NCBI GenBank assembly: GCA_030692565.1 | Contig: JAUYAO010000058.1 | Coordinates: 124,001 to 188,000, forward strand | Origin: Nitrospira sp. | GTDB lineage: Bacteria; Nitrospirota; Nitrospiria; Nitrospirales; Nitrospiraceae | DNA: 64,000 nt | Direction: 5' to 3' | Shown: in pieces, positions 44,749 to 52,982 of the stretch | Layout of the letters: each line of letters opens with the position of its first letter | Position numbering within the stretch: position 1 is the first letter of the stretch | Translations under genes and position numbers: made by a program | Notes under the pieces: generated by a model | What the model saw: only the letters and a program-made list of their open reading frames with translations | What the model was told of the DNA's origin: nothing | The model's database searches: none

Positions 44749-44950
44749 AGCAATACCTCCTCAACATAGATAGAACACGACGAAATAGCCGCGTCATCCT
44801 ACTGCGACGACGAGGGAAGAACAAGCCGGTTTTTTCAGAAGAAAACCATTCAGACCGGTTCGATCGAAGAGATCCACATGTCAGTGGCCGAACCGGGATG
44901 GCGCACCACCCGCAGTCCGGCCACGCTGGGTCACGCTTCGTCCGTCTCAG

Positions 44951-45316
44951 TTATTGCGGCGAGGCATTGACCTTGGTCCCCTCCTTTACCGGTGGTTCAA
45001 TCTTAATGCTCGGTCCCTGCACTTTGGGCAACACTCCCGCGCCGGGCTTCTCCAAGATCCGCAGGTTATCGTGATTGATCGATAGGCTCTGCTTGGAGTG
45101 GCTATCATCGAACGCAGCTGCGTTCACGAGCGACCCTTCCCCCGTCGCATTGGTCTGACCGGGGTCGTTCGCGAGGGATTGTCCTCTGACCGGATCGATC
45201 GCTTTGCCCATCGGATACCCCGGATGCTTCGGCAGCATATCGGGATTGGCGAAAGCCGGCGAGACGGCCAGCAGCAAGACCGCGGATGCGGCCACAACAA
45301 TTCGTGAGGTCTTCAT
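44951..45316 (-). CDS. Small secreted protein, unknown
   Basis: 121 residues with a clear signal peptide (IVVAASAVLLLAVSPAFA) and a polar, proline-containing mature part (NPDMLPKHPGYPMGKAIDP). AAGGAGG lies upstream of the ATG. I recognise no domain. Confidence 0.6.
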   Translation of the reverse strand: MKTSRIVVAASAVLLLAVSPAFANPDMLPKHPGYPMGKAIDPVRGQSLANDPGQTNATGEGSLVNAAAFDDSHSKQSLSINHDNLRILEKPGAGVLPKVQGPSIKIEPPVKEGTKVNASPQ

Positions 45317-45512
45317 GGTGCAACCTCCTTGATAGTGGTGGGAGATACAAGAACGCCCTCGAGGGTATGAAACCAGCAGGGCGCATGGAAGCGGACAAGA
45401 AGAAGGGATACGTGAACAGCGGTGAGAAGGCTACCCCGGTCTCATACGACACCTCCGGGACACCTTCAGTATCGCTCCCCGAAAAGACGGAGTCAAGCAG
45501 GCACAAACCGGC

Positions 45513-46064
45513 TCACAGTGGGCGCTTGGCGAGAATCAGGTTTGATACGGGAAAGCCAAGCTGCCTGGCCCGTTCGACCAACCGTTGGTACGTCGCATCA
45601 TCTATGTGAGGCGTCCGCGAGAGAATCCAGAGAAAACGCCGATCCGGCGTGCCCACCACGGAGGTGCGATAGTCGGGATCGAGATCGATAATCCAATAGT
45701 TCTCTTCGCGGGATGAGCCGAACAATCGCGCAAAGAAGTCGTCAAAGACCACCGTCAACCGCGCGTTGGTCTTCGGATCGACCACCGTCGCCACACCGTC
45801 GATCTGGTCGAGCCCGCCGCTCTCAGTCACACATTCGTTGTGAACCCCGACCGCGCCGTCAGAGCGACTCGTGTAGATCGCTTTGGAATCGACGCAATGC
45901 CGTTGAAACCACATCGGCAGCCGCGCAATCTCGTACCACGTTCCAGCATAGCGGGCGAGATCCACAGACGACGCCGTCGGAAGCGGCGCTATAGACTTCA
46001 TGCCGGCGCAGGCCGACAACACCATGTAGATGGCAGTCATGCCCGCGAGTGCGAAAGATTTCAC
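45513..46064 (-). CDS. Outer-membrane lipocalin (Blc-like)
   Basis: 183 residues with a lipobox LSAC (signal MTAIYMVLSAC) and the lipocalin signature YAGTWYEIARLPMWFQ, then VHNECVTESGG, VVDPKTNARLTVVF and ENYWIIDLDPDYRTSVVG with the conserved final FLWILSRTP. Blc binds lysophospholipids or fatty acids at the outer membrane, often under stress. The GTG start follows CAGGAG by six bases. Confidence 0.87.
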   Translation of the reverse strand: MKSFALAGMTAIYMVLSACAGMKSIAPLPTASSVDLARYAGTWYEIARLPMWFQRHCVDSKAIYTSRSDGAVGVHNECVTESGGLDQIDGVATVVDPKTNARLTVVFDDFFARLFGSSREENYWIIDLDPDYRTSVVGTPDRRFLWILSRTPHIDDATYQRLVERARQLGFPVSNLILAKRPL

Positions 46065-46133
46065 AGCTGGCTCCTGTTTAGACTTCTCAGTGAGAGCACC
46101 CCCACAACTCCTGGACCATTGCCGAGAACAGTC

Positions 46134-46679
46134 TCACTCCGGAAGCGTACTATTTCGCAGGAGTGTCCGCATCTCCCAGAACGAGGGAGTCGGCTCGTTG
46201 ACATCCGGATGTTCCAAGTCGATCTGAATATTATGAAGCGGCGGCTGGCTGCTGAGCGACTGAGTGACCGGGTACCAACAATCATACTTGAGTCCCCACC
46301 GATCCCGATAACTTAATCGAAGATAGCCATGGTTCTGCGGTTTCACCCGTAGCGGAGTATCCGGCCCCAACACGAGCGAAGCCGCGTGCTTCTGGTAGCG
46401 CGGGCCCTGGGGATAGACTTTCTTCACCGAAAAGCTGCCCTCCCACCCACCGAGATGCAATACACAATCGTAGGCCACCCCGCGCCCCACGTTCTCAAGC
46501 TGTGGAATGAGAGTGAGTACATTCCCGGCATGCATCGCAGACAAGTTGGTCACCCGCAGCGTGGGCTGTTGCGCACGGAAGTCGTCCCGCGTGTGCGCCG
46601 CAATCACCTGCCATACATAGAACGCAGCCCCACTGGCCGCGAACAGCACAAGGAACCCGATCAACCAGAACCAATCCAT
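46134..46679 (-). CDS. Single-span membrane protein, unknown
   Basis: 181 residues: an N-terminal membrane anchor (WFWLIGFLVLFAASGAAFYVW), then an immunoglobulin-like beta domain outside the membrane with LTLIPQLENVGRGVAYDCVL, LVLGPDTPLRVKPQNHGYLRL and RDRWGLKYDCWYPV. The ATG at 46679 is preferred to the GTG six bases upstream. Function unknown. Confidence 0.6.
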   Translation of the reverse strand: MDWFWLIGFLVLFAASGAAFYVWQVIAAHTRDDFRAQQPTLRVTNLSAMHAGNVLTLIPQLENVGRGVAYDCVLHLGGWEGSFSVKKVYPQGPRYQKHAASLVLGPDTPLRVKPQNHGYLRLSYRDRWGLKYDCWYPVTQSLSSQPPLHNIQIDLEHPDVNEPTPSFWEMRTLLRNSTLPE

Positions 46680-46797
46680 GACCACTCTCTGTCCCGTGAA
46701 TAAACTGAATGTGCTGAATCGGGGAGAAGCTACGTTCTGGCGAGAAAAGAGTCAACCGAAGAAGGGCCGGGAATATCAGGAATGGGCGCGCGTACCA

Positions 46798-46823
46798 GGG
46801 CCTCTTTGAGAAGAGGCCCTGGC
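46798..46823 (-). terminator. Hairpin terminator of the 46851 gene
   Basis: A perfect 10-bp stem (AGGGCCTCTT, loop TGAG, AAGAGGCCCT) lies about 28 bp past the stop of the small secreted protein on the minus strand. Confidence 0.7.
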
Positions 46824-46850
46824 GGCCGGTGAGGTTGACTGGCTGTCGTG

Positions 46851-47204
46851 TTACTGCACGTCGACGGTGATGGTCTGAGTGGCGGAGACTAGCTTGTGAT
46901 CCTTGTTCGCACCGGTTACGGTGATCTGGTGCTTGCCTTTGGTCAGACCCTTGAACGATCCGGGAAAGCCCTTCTGGTATTGAGTATCCAAGTACACGTG
47001 GGCATGTGCCGCCTCGGAGCCCTTGGTCAACTCATATTTCAGCTCGAAGCTATCGCTGACCTTATCCCCGTCCTTCGGAGATGTGATCATGATCTTCGAT
47101 CCGTCTTCGATTGGTTTGTCTTCTGCGAAGACCGGCGCTCCCGTGAGCGCACTCACCAACGCAATGCCGAGCCCTATGAATCCGATACGTCCAAACACTT
47201 GCAT
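46851..47204 (-). CDS. Small periplasmic Ig-like protein
   Basis: 117 residues: signal peptide (FIGLGIALVSALTGAPVFA), then one beta-sandwich-like domain with MITSPKDGDKVSDSFELKYEL, AHAHVYLDTQYQKGF and KGKHQITVTGANKDHKLV. The pattern resembles DUF4399 or CopC-like Ig folds, but the His motif for metal binding is not conserved clearly. AGGAGG five bases before ATG 47204 decides this start over 47231. Confidence 0.7.
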   Translation of the reverse strand: MQVFGRIGFIGLGIALVSALTGAPVFAEDKPIEDGSKIMITSPKDGDKVSDSFELKYELTKGSEAAHAHVYLDTQYQKGFPGSFKGLTKGKHQITVTGANKDHKLVSATQTITVDVQ

Positions 47205-47859
47205 CACGACCTCCTTGTTTAAACCATTCAACCATCAGGGCACCCTATCACCCCCTACGGAGTAATAGCTCGCCTGGATTCCTCTCATTGACCGAGGTCT
47301 GATCGAAGAGGCTGTAACGGTACACCCTCTTCGATCTCCCTGAGTCTTGCGCCAAGAGAGCGAGATTGAGTGGGCGCTACGAGAGAGAAAATATCATGTA
47401 CAAGATGCGACCCATTTTTCTCCGCCACGGGGCCCAGCACAGCGCGACCGAGGCGCTCTTCACCATCCACTGGGCCGCGACGTGATGACCCAGCAGGTAG
47501 CAACGGGCCGGGAGTCGGCCTTTCACTTGGCCAAGCCATATGATTGCAATCAGCCGCCACACTGTTGGAGGATTTCGTGTCCGAACAGGGTCAGGAAATG
47601 CTGCGGGTCGGTCTCGTCATGAAAGATCGTGTGTTGTTCGTTGCTACCGGCCGTGACGTGATAGAGGGGGAGCATTCGGGGCAAAGCTGCCGGGCCAGGG
47701 GCGCGGAATGTAGGGGGAGGGAGGTGCAAAGTCAAGCAATGACCCCATCTCTGTCCCGCGTCGGCAGGGTCTCCCCTTCTCGCCCGAGCGCTCTGTTTGC
47801 TGAGCTGCCACGCACCACTTGACCGGCAATAAAGACAAGGCTACAGTGCCCTCAGACTT
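47205..47859. other. Intergenic region with transposase remnant
   Basis: 655 bp without an intact gene. It contains a fragment of an IS200-like transposase (about 47550-47675, minus strand); the remainder shows only short frames of no coding character. Confidence 0.5.
47550..47675 (-). pseudogene. Fragment of a REP-associated tyrosine transposase
   Basis: The frame encodes MLPLYHVTAGSNEQHTIF and DETDPQHFLTLFGHEILQQ before a stop. This matches the N-terminus of Y1-type (IS200/IS605-like) REP-associated transposases, typically LYHVTSRGNxxxxIFxDDxDRxxFLxxL. The following HxH catalytic motif and the tyrosine are missing in all frames, so the copy is dead and truncated. Confidence 0.55.
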
Positions 47860-48579
47860 ATGAAACCAAAGGCGGCAGCGTTCACCAAACACTTTGATGC
47901 CCGAGAAGTGCCATCCTACGGCGTCATGGAAGCCGCGCATTATTTGCGGATTCCACGCACGACCATCCGGGACTGGGTCTCAGGCCGACATTACCGCAGC
48001 ATCAGCGGCGTGCGATTCTCCAAACCGATCATTCAGGTTCCTGACCCAGCCGTGAAGTTGCTTTCCTTTATGAACCTGGTGGAAATCCACGTCCTGGATG
48101 CCATTTGCCGCAAGCATGACATTCCGCTGGAAAAAGTCAGAACCGCGATGAATTACCTCTCGAAGCAATTTCCGTCGAGACATCCCTTGGCCGATCAAGA
48201 ATTTGTCACCGATGGACTGAATCTCTTCATCAAGAAATTCAGCCAATTAATCAACATCTCGCAGGAAGGACAATTGGCCATCCAGGAAGTCCTCCAGGCA
48301 CATCTCCATCGCATTGAACGGGACCTCAAGGGTATCCCGGTCAGACTCTATCCCTTCACGCGGAAACGGGACCTCCAAGAAGAACCCAGGGCCGTCGTCA
48401 TTGACCCACTCGTCTCCTTTGGCCGGCCAGTGCTGGCAGGCACCGGCATTCCCACAGCAGTGATCGCAGAACGCTATAAGGCCGGCGAGTCGATGGACGA
48501 CTTAGCAGAGGACTATGGACGGCGGCGGCTCGAAATCGAAGAAGCCATCAGGTGCGAACTCTCCGTCGAAGCGGCCTGA
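47860..48579 (+). CDS. DUF433-type antitoxin with N-terminal HTH
   Basis: 239 residues. The N-terminus is a helix-turn-helix-like domain (VMEAAHYLRIPRTTIRDWVSG), as in MerR/excisionase DNA-binding modules. The C-terminal part VIDPLVSFGRPVLAGTGIPTAVIAERYKAGESMDDLAEDYG is a DUF433 motif, common in antitoxins paired with PIN-like toxins. It overlaps the downstream PIN-like gene by 65 bp. It should bind and neutralise that protein and repress its own operon; this is inferred from the family. Confidence 0.8.
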   Translation: MKPKAAAFTKHFDAREVPSYGVMEAAHYLRIPRTTIRDWVSGRHYRSISGVRFSKPIIQVPDPAVKLLSFMNLVEIHVLDAICRKHDIPLEKVRTAMNYLSKQFPSRHPLADQEFVTDGLNLFIKKFSQLINISQEGQLAIQEVLQAHLHRIERDLKGIPVRLYPFTRKRDLQEEPRAVVIDPLVSFGRPVLAGTGIPTAVIAERYKAGESMDDLAEDYGRRRLEIEEAIRCELSVEAA

Positions 48580-48964
48580 CGAACCGGTCTTCTTCCTCGA
48601 TCGGTCTCTGGGGAAGCACCGTGTCGCCACGGCGCTCCGTCAGGCCGGAGCCACACTCCACATCCACGACGATCACTTCCCCCCCGACGCCAAGGACGAA
48701 CACTGGCTCACCGAGGCCGGTCAGCGCGGCTGGATTGTTCTCACCAAAGACCATCGCATCCGGTATCGACATGTTGAACGGCTGGCGCTCATGAAGGCAG
48801 GCGTCGCGGCCTTTATTCTGACGTCAGGCGATCTGCAAGGTGACGAAATGGCACAGATCTTCGTAAAGGCACTCCCCCGCATCACCCGCTTTTTGAAGAG
48901 CCACGCGAAACCGTTCATCGCGAAGATCGCAAAGGATGGCTCGGTCTCACCGCTCTTTCAATAA
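48515..48964 (+). CDS. PIN-like toxin (DUF5615-type)
   Basis: 149 residues with VFFLDRSLGKHRVATALRQAG, DDHFPPDAKDEHWLTEAGQRGWIVLTKDHRIRYRHVE and the final FILTSGD segment: the conserved Asp residues (LDRS, DAKDE, TKD) fit the acidic centre of PIN-like RNases. With the DUF433 gene upstream it forms a type II toxin-antitoxin pair. The long overlap depends on the ATG at 48515, since the basic N-terminal tail is plausible but not certain. Confidence 0.75.
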   Translation: MDGGGSKSKKPSGANSPSKRPDEPVFFLDRSLGKHRVATALRQAGATLHIHDDHFPPDAKDEHWLTEAGQRGWIVLTKDHRIRYRHVERLALMKAGVAAFILTSGDLQGDEMAQIFVKALPRITRFLKSHAKPFIAKIAKDGSVSPLFQ

Positions 48965-49143
48965 GTCAACGCTCTCGTCTTGCGATCGAGGCGCAATTCC
49001 CCGTCGAACATGCGGGGGAAGAGTGACTGAAAGAGGTCGGCAAGACGGGCATGGCAAGGGTAACCATACGTAGATCTTCGATAGCGGTGACTGGATTAGC
49101 CCCGCACTGCTTGATCGCATTACCTCAGCTCACGGTTAGATCT

Positions 49144-50196
49144 TTATTGTCGGGATTGTTGCAGCGAGAAACTTCTGGACTCGTGAGGTGTTTGTGAACC
49201 GCTCGCGGGCAGAGTCGCTTCTGGAGAACAGGTTGTGGGTGCGTTGCGGTAGAGGGTATCAAGCAGGTGCTTTGGGCTTCGCACACCGGCTGTCTCGCGC
49301 CGCTCAATAAAAGCTCTGCGCAGACGGTTGTACGTGCGACGGTACGGTGTCAGAGTCAGGGCGTGGCGCCACGCCCTGTGCCCTTGTACAATTGCGGAAA
49401 TCCGCTCGCAATTGCCAGGGATCGTGGCTCCTTGAGGAGCTACGGGGTGTGATTGGCTTCTTGTGAAAAGCATCGTGAGGTTTCCGCCGTCACTCGACAA
49501 GGCGCGGGAGGCCTCCTCGAACCCGCAGATTCTGGCGAGCCTGCCCAGCGTCGCCATGTTGAAATTGTACAGATGCGCTTCATGAAACGTGCTCTTCGGT
49601 GACTGGCACGTCGCCTCCGCATTGGGAACTTCCACGATCAGTGCGCCGTCCGGTTTCAGCCAAGAGCGGACTCGACCCAAGACGGCACGTGGATCCTCCA
49701 GATGTTCTAATACATGCCACATGGTGATGACATCGAAAGTGTCCGGCGGGAGCACGCTGTCCTGGACCAGGCCGATATGGGCCGTCAACCCATAGTGAGC
49801 GACGGAATATTCCGCATATCCCTGATTCGGCTCAATGCCGCTCACGCGATGGCCCATCGATGCGAGCAAGTAGGCGAATTCGCCTCCTCCGCTCCCCACA
49901 TCGAGCACGGCCTTCGGGCTGGACAGGAGAGACCGGATCTTCTCCAGGCGCGACAACGCCACTTTGCCGGCGCGCAGGACGTGTTTCATGCGAGGCCTAT
50001 AAGCGTTCTTATAGGCGACGCGATAGTTCTCTCGATAGAATTGTCCCGCATCATGAGGGCGAGGATCGGTCCACACAAGGCCACAGGCCACACAGATCAC
50101 GGTGCGCAGCGGCTTTCCGGTCCGGCTTTTCTCCGAAAGCGGCGCAACGTCTCTACCGCCGCAAAGATTACAAGGGATGGAGCAGGATATAGACAT
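49144..50196 (-). CDS. Class I SAM methyltransferase with zinc-binding N-terminus
   Basis: 350 residues: CNLCGG and CVACGLV at the N-terminus form a four-Cys zinc site as in methyltransferases that act on nucleotide-linked sugars. Motif I is VLDVGSGGGEFAYLLASMG, followed by SGIEPNQGYAEYSVA, DVITMWHVLEHLEDP and LKPDGALIVEVPN. GGAGACGCC precedes the ATG. Last gene of a minus-strand run with DksA-like, XRE-cupin and GT4 genes, suggesting surface polysaccharide modification. Confidence 0.85.
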   Translation of the reverse strand: MSISCSIPCNLCGGRDVAPLSEKSRTGKPLRTVICVACGLVWTDPRPHDAGQFYRENYRVAYKNAYRPRMKHVLRAGKVALSRLEKIRSLLSSPKAVLDVGSGGGEFAYLLASMGHRVSGIEPNQGYAEYSVAHYGLTAHIGLVQDSVLPPDTFDVITMWHVLEHLEDPRAVLGRVRSWLKPDGALIVEVPNAEATCQSPKSTFHEAHLYNFNMATLGRLARICGFEEASRALSSDGGNLTMLFTRSQSHPVAPQGATIPGNCERISAIVQGHRAWRHALTLTPYRRTYNRLRRAFIERRETAGVRSPKHLLDTLYRNAPTTCSPEATLPASGSQTPHESRSFSLQQSRQ

Positions 50197-50225
50197 GGCG
50201 TCTCCGTTCGGTGAAGCGTTTCTTG

Positions 50226-50489
50226 CTAGGAATATTTCCGGGACTCCACGTCACCCTGGCAGCCGTAGCACCGTGGCGTCGTCGGGCGGATGAGCAGACA
50301 CTCGTAAGAAATCGGCTCCTGGCATCGCAGGCAGACCCCATACCGCTGCCTGTCAAGCCGCTTGATCGCGGCCAGCATTTGCTGGAGTTCCAGGTCGAGT
50401 CGGCGCTGCTCCAATTCCAAGCGGTGACCATCCTGAACGCAGCGTAGTTCAGCTCGCTGAGGGTCGGTCAGTGCGTCCGATTCTGTCAT
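50226..50489 (-). CDS. DksA/TraR-type zinc finger protein
   Basis: 87 residues with a helical hairpin region (LELEQRRLDLELQQMLAAIKRL) and a C4 zinc finger: CLRC at 53-56 and CYGC at 74-77. It is shorter than DksA and lacks the two acidic tip Asp residues, so it is more TraR-like. GAGGG precedes the ATG. It may modulate RNA polymerase; a role in the surface gene run is suggested by position. Confidence 0.75.
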   Translation of the reverse strand: MTESDALTDPQRAELRCVQDGHRLELEQRRLDLELQQMLAAIKRLDRQRYGVCLRCQEPISYECLLIRPTTPRCYGCQGDVESRKYS

Positions 50490-50628
50490 GATTCCCTCGC
50501 CCTTCCGTTCGGGTCTCCTCCCACGTGACGCTGGTCCGAGGCGAATAAAGGGGAGCCGAGGCATACCTACCGGTACCCTCCATCTCTGTGACGTGAAGGT
50601 CCGTCGCCCCTCTCCCTCTCCTCGATCG

Positions 50629-51252
50629 CTAGGAGTGCCCGCGAGGGACAATCTTGAGCAATTGTGCAGGCTTGGGTTCGGTGTTCTCCCAGCGATGAAG
50701 CGTGTGAGCTGGAATCGTAATGGCGTCGCCTCGGTGGAGCACATGAGAGGTGTTCCCCACCTGCAGCCGAACTGTACCGGCGAAAACGATCGCGAGGAGT
50801 TCTGTCTCGCGCAGATGCAGCCGACCGCCACTACTTCCTCCGAGCCTCAAGGTGATAAGGAGCGCCTCCAGTTTGCTGTTGACGCTCGGATGGCTCAATG
50901 ATTCAATCTGTGCCCGAGACCACTCGCTCTGAAGCATGGGGCGGTGGGACGCCTTAATAGGGGCTGGCGCCGAGGGAGCGGCCGTGACAAATAATTGACC
51001 AAGCGTCGTGCCCAACCCTGCGGCAATGCGTTCCAGGGAAGACAGCGATGGGGAGGCCTGGTTCAGCTCGACTTGTGAAATGAAACTGGCGGAAAATCCG
51101 CAGTTGCTGGCCAGCGCCCGCACAGAAAGGCGCTGACTGTCTCGAAGCCGGCGAATCGCCTCCCCGAGGGACTGTTCGATCTGTCCACTCTGCTTCTGCG
51201 TCTTTCGCCTGGACTTGCCAGGTGAACCTCCGCCTCGTACAGCTTTCGCCAT
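50629..51252 (-). CDS. XRE-family regulator with C-terminal cupin domain
   Basis: 207 residues. The helix-turn-helix is SLGEAIRRLRDSQRLSVRAL...CGFSASFISQVELNQASPSLSSLERIAAGLG. The C-terminal cupin has LHLRETELLAIVFAGTVRL, DAITIPAHTLHRWEN. Such regulators sense a small ligand bound in the cupin and repress nearby genes. It lies 53 bp after the GT4 stop and is a candidate to bind the dyad at 52511-52545. Confidence 0.88.
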   Translation of the reverse strand: MAKAVRGGGSPGKSRRKTQKQSGQIEQSLGEAIRRLRDSQRLSVRALASNCGFSASFISQVELNQASPSLSSLERIAAGLGTTLGQLFVTAAPSAPAPIKASHRPMLQSEWSRAQIESLSHPSVNSKLEALLITLRLGGSSGGRLHLRETELLAIVFAGTVRLQVGNTSHVLHRGDAITIPAHTLHRWENTEPKPAQLLKIVPRGHS

Positions 51253-51304
51253 CAGTCCGGTTCCTCTCTTTTCGGTGCTCGCTCGGATCTCTTCGGCCTC
51301 TCCT

Positions 51305-52411
51305 TCACCGTGACCGAAGCACTCGCTGATACACGGTTTCGAGTCGCGTGAGCATCCTGTCCAAGGAATAGTGGTCTTCAATGAGACGCCGGCCATTCAT
51401 CCCTAGCCGTGCTCGGAGCGCATCGTCCTGAAGCATGACCACGATCTGCTCCGCTAAGGACGTGGCATCTCGTGGCACAGCCAACAGGCCCGTCTCTCCA
51501 TGTTTGACGACGTCTGGAATCGAGCCAAAAGAGGTAGACACCACCGGCAGTCCAACTGCTAAGGCCTGCATGAGCGCTTGCGGGATGGTGTCCGCTTCCA
51601 CCGACGGCAGCACGAACACGTCGAGTGACCGCATGGCCTCGACCTGGTCCTCGCGATACCCCAACAACAACACCCGGTCCGTCAATCCCAACTCTGCAAT
51701 CTGTGTCCGGAGATTGAGTTCTTCCGGTCCTTCTCCAATGATCACAAACGTCGCATTCTTGATCCGCGAAAGGACCTGAGCCGCCGCCTCGACAAAGTAT
51801 CGATGTCCTTTGTATGCGCGAAGATAGGAGACGATTCCAATCAGGCGATGGTCGCTCGGGATGCCCAATTCCTCTTTCAGGTCTCGCGCGGGTCGGCCTG
51901 GCCGAAAATGAGCGGTGTCGATGCCGATGGGAAAGCCGTCCACGCAATCGGGATCGAGTCCGTCCCGCTCAATCAAGGCCTGTCGATTGAGTGCTCCACC
52001 GGTCACAATCACAAAGTCGAAGAGTGTCCGATAGAGCAGGCGCGTGAGCAGGTTTCTGTTCAGTGGCACGGAGATATGGCGGCTGCGCACAACCTTCGGC
52101 CTTGGCCGAACCAGGCGCGCGGCCAGTGACGCGATCCAGCTGTCGCGAGAGCTGTTCACATGCAGGATGTCAGGCTTGTGCCGACGCAGGAGGCCATGGA
52201 TAGCGAAAAGTGCGGAGACAAAACTCCCTCGGCGCATTGGGACGGTAAGGGCGGAGATCTTTCGTTCCACAGCCATTCTACGAATCGGGGCGTCCGGCTG
52301 GACCACTAAATCGAGTTCGTGTCCACGCGCGCGCAAACCTTCTGCGTACAATAAGACCGCCAATTCCTGGCCGCCTACGGAGCCCGCTGCTTCTGTCATC
52401 ACAATCTTCAT
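51305..52411 (-). CDS. GT4-family glycosyltransferase
   Basis: 368 residues with two Rossmann halves. The N-terminal half has TEAAGSVGGQELAVLLYAEGL and DILHVNSSRDSW; the C-terminal half has IGIVSYLRAYKGHRYFVEAA, FVIIGEGPEELNL and the GT4 ExxxxxxxE-type motif in PSVEADTIPQALMQALAVGLPVV. It transfers a sugar from a nucleotide donor, probably to a surface glycan. ATG 52411 chosen; the frame upstream covers the operator region and is not coding. Confidence 0.88.
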   Translation of the reverse strand: MKIVMTEAAGSVGGQELAVLLYAEGLRARGHELDLVVQPDAPIRRMAVERKISALTVPMRRGSFVSALFAIHGLLRRHKPDILHVNSSRDSWIASLAARLVRPRPKVVRSRHISVPLNRNLLTRLLYRTLFDFVIVTGGALNRQALIERDGLDPDCVDGFPIGIDTAHFRPGRPARDLKEELGIPSDHRLIGIVSYLRAYKGHRYFVEAAAQVLSRIKNATFVIIGEGPEELNLRTQIAELGLTDRVLLLGYREDQVEAMRSLDVFVLPSVEADTIPQALMQALAVGLPVVSTSFGSIPDVVKHGETGLLAVPRDATSLAEQIVVMLQDDALRARLGMNGRRLIEDHYSLDRMLTRLETVYQRVLRSR

Positions 52412-52982
52412 GCGAACGTTGATCCCGCGGTCGCGTCCGGAAGGATCGTAGGTGCCGACTGCTCTCTCCGCGACGCTGGACCAGGATATATCTTCGTTAC
52501 ATTCTGGATGTGGACATATGTACAGTAGTACTGGACATATGTCTAGTATGGGAAATGTTGCCGTAACATACACGCTGGTCAGTAGCAGCCTATGGACATG
52601 CAGGCACTCACACGATTGCCCCTGACAATTGAGGTGGCCGGGCAAGTACTCAGCGCAGACCTGACGGGGAGAGGACTATCGGATAGTTGCGGCGAATAGT
52701 GCGCATCATTGCGGGATCACAGCAATTCAGATAGAATTCACCCATTCTCATGAACGACACAGGACATTGATCGGAGCCTCCTCCCTTGTAACCTTCATCA
52801 GAAGCCTCATCCTCAGGCGAGTCCGCTGCACCCGTCAGTCGCTCGCACGAGATTTCACGCTGATCACATGCATCTCCCATGGCCCGGACTGTCCGGGTCT
52901 CGTTGTTTATTCCGCTGGTCGGGAAGATCGGTCTGCGTTCGCAGGAGTCCCCAGCTGACGCCGACCTGGCTAGCACAAAGAA
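52412..52982. other. Intergenic region between divergent GT4 and SulP genes
   Basis: 571 bp with no convincing gene. It contains the 35-bp dyad at 52511-52545 and should hold the promoters of both divergent runs. A frame on the minus strand at 52650-52976 is open but has low-complexity composition and no start site. Confidence 0.5.
52511..52545. promoter_or_regulatory. 35-bp near-perfect dyad (candidate operator)
   Basis: Left arm TGGACATATGTACAGTA, central G, right arm TACTGGACATATGTCTA; 15 of 17 positions match. TGGACATATGT is also repeated directly with a 21-bp period, two helical turns. About 100 bp upstream of the GT4 start, it is placed like an operator for the XRE-cupin regulator of the same run. 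Confidence 0.7.

Noticed and set aside
52511-52545. The 35-bp dyad as a MITE
   Set aside because: The arms meet at one central base, with no interior and no target duplication, so an operator is more likely.
52650-52976. 108-residue frame upstream of the SulP gene
   Set aside because: No start signal or domain; it lies in the promoter region of the divergent genes.
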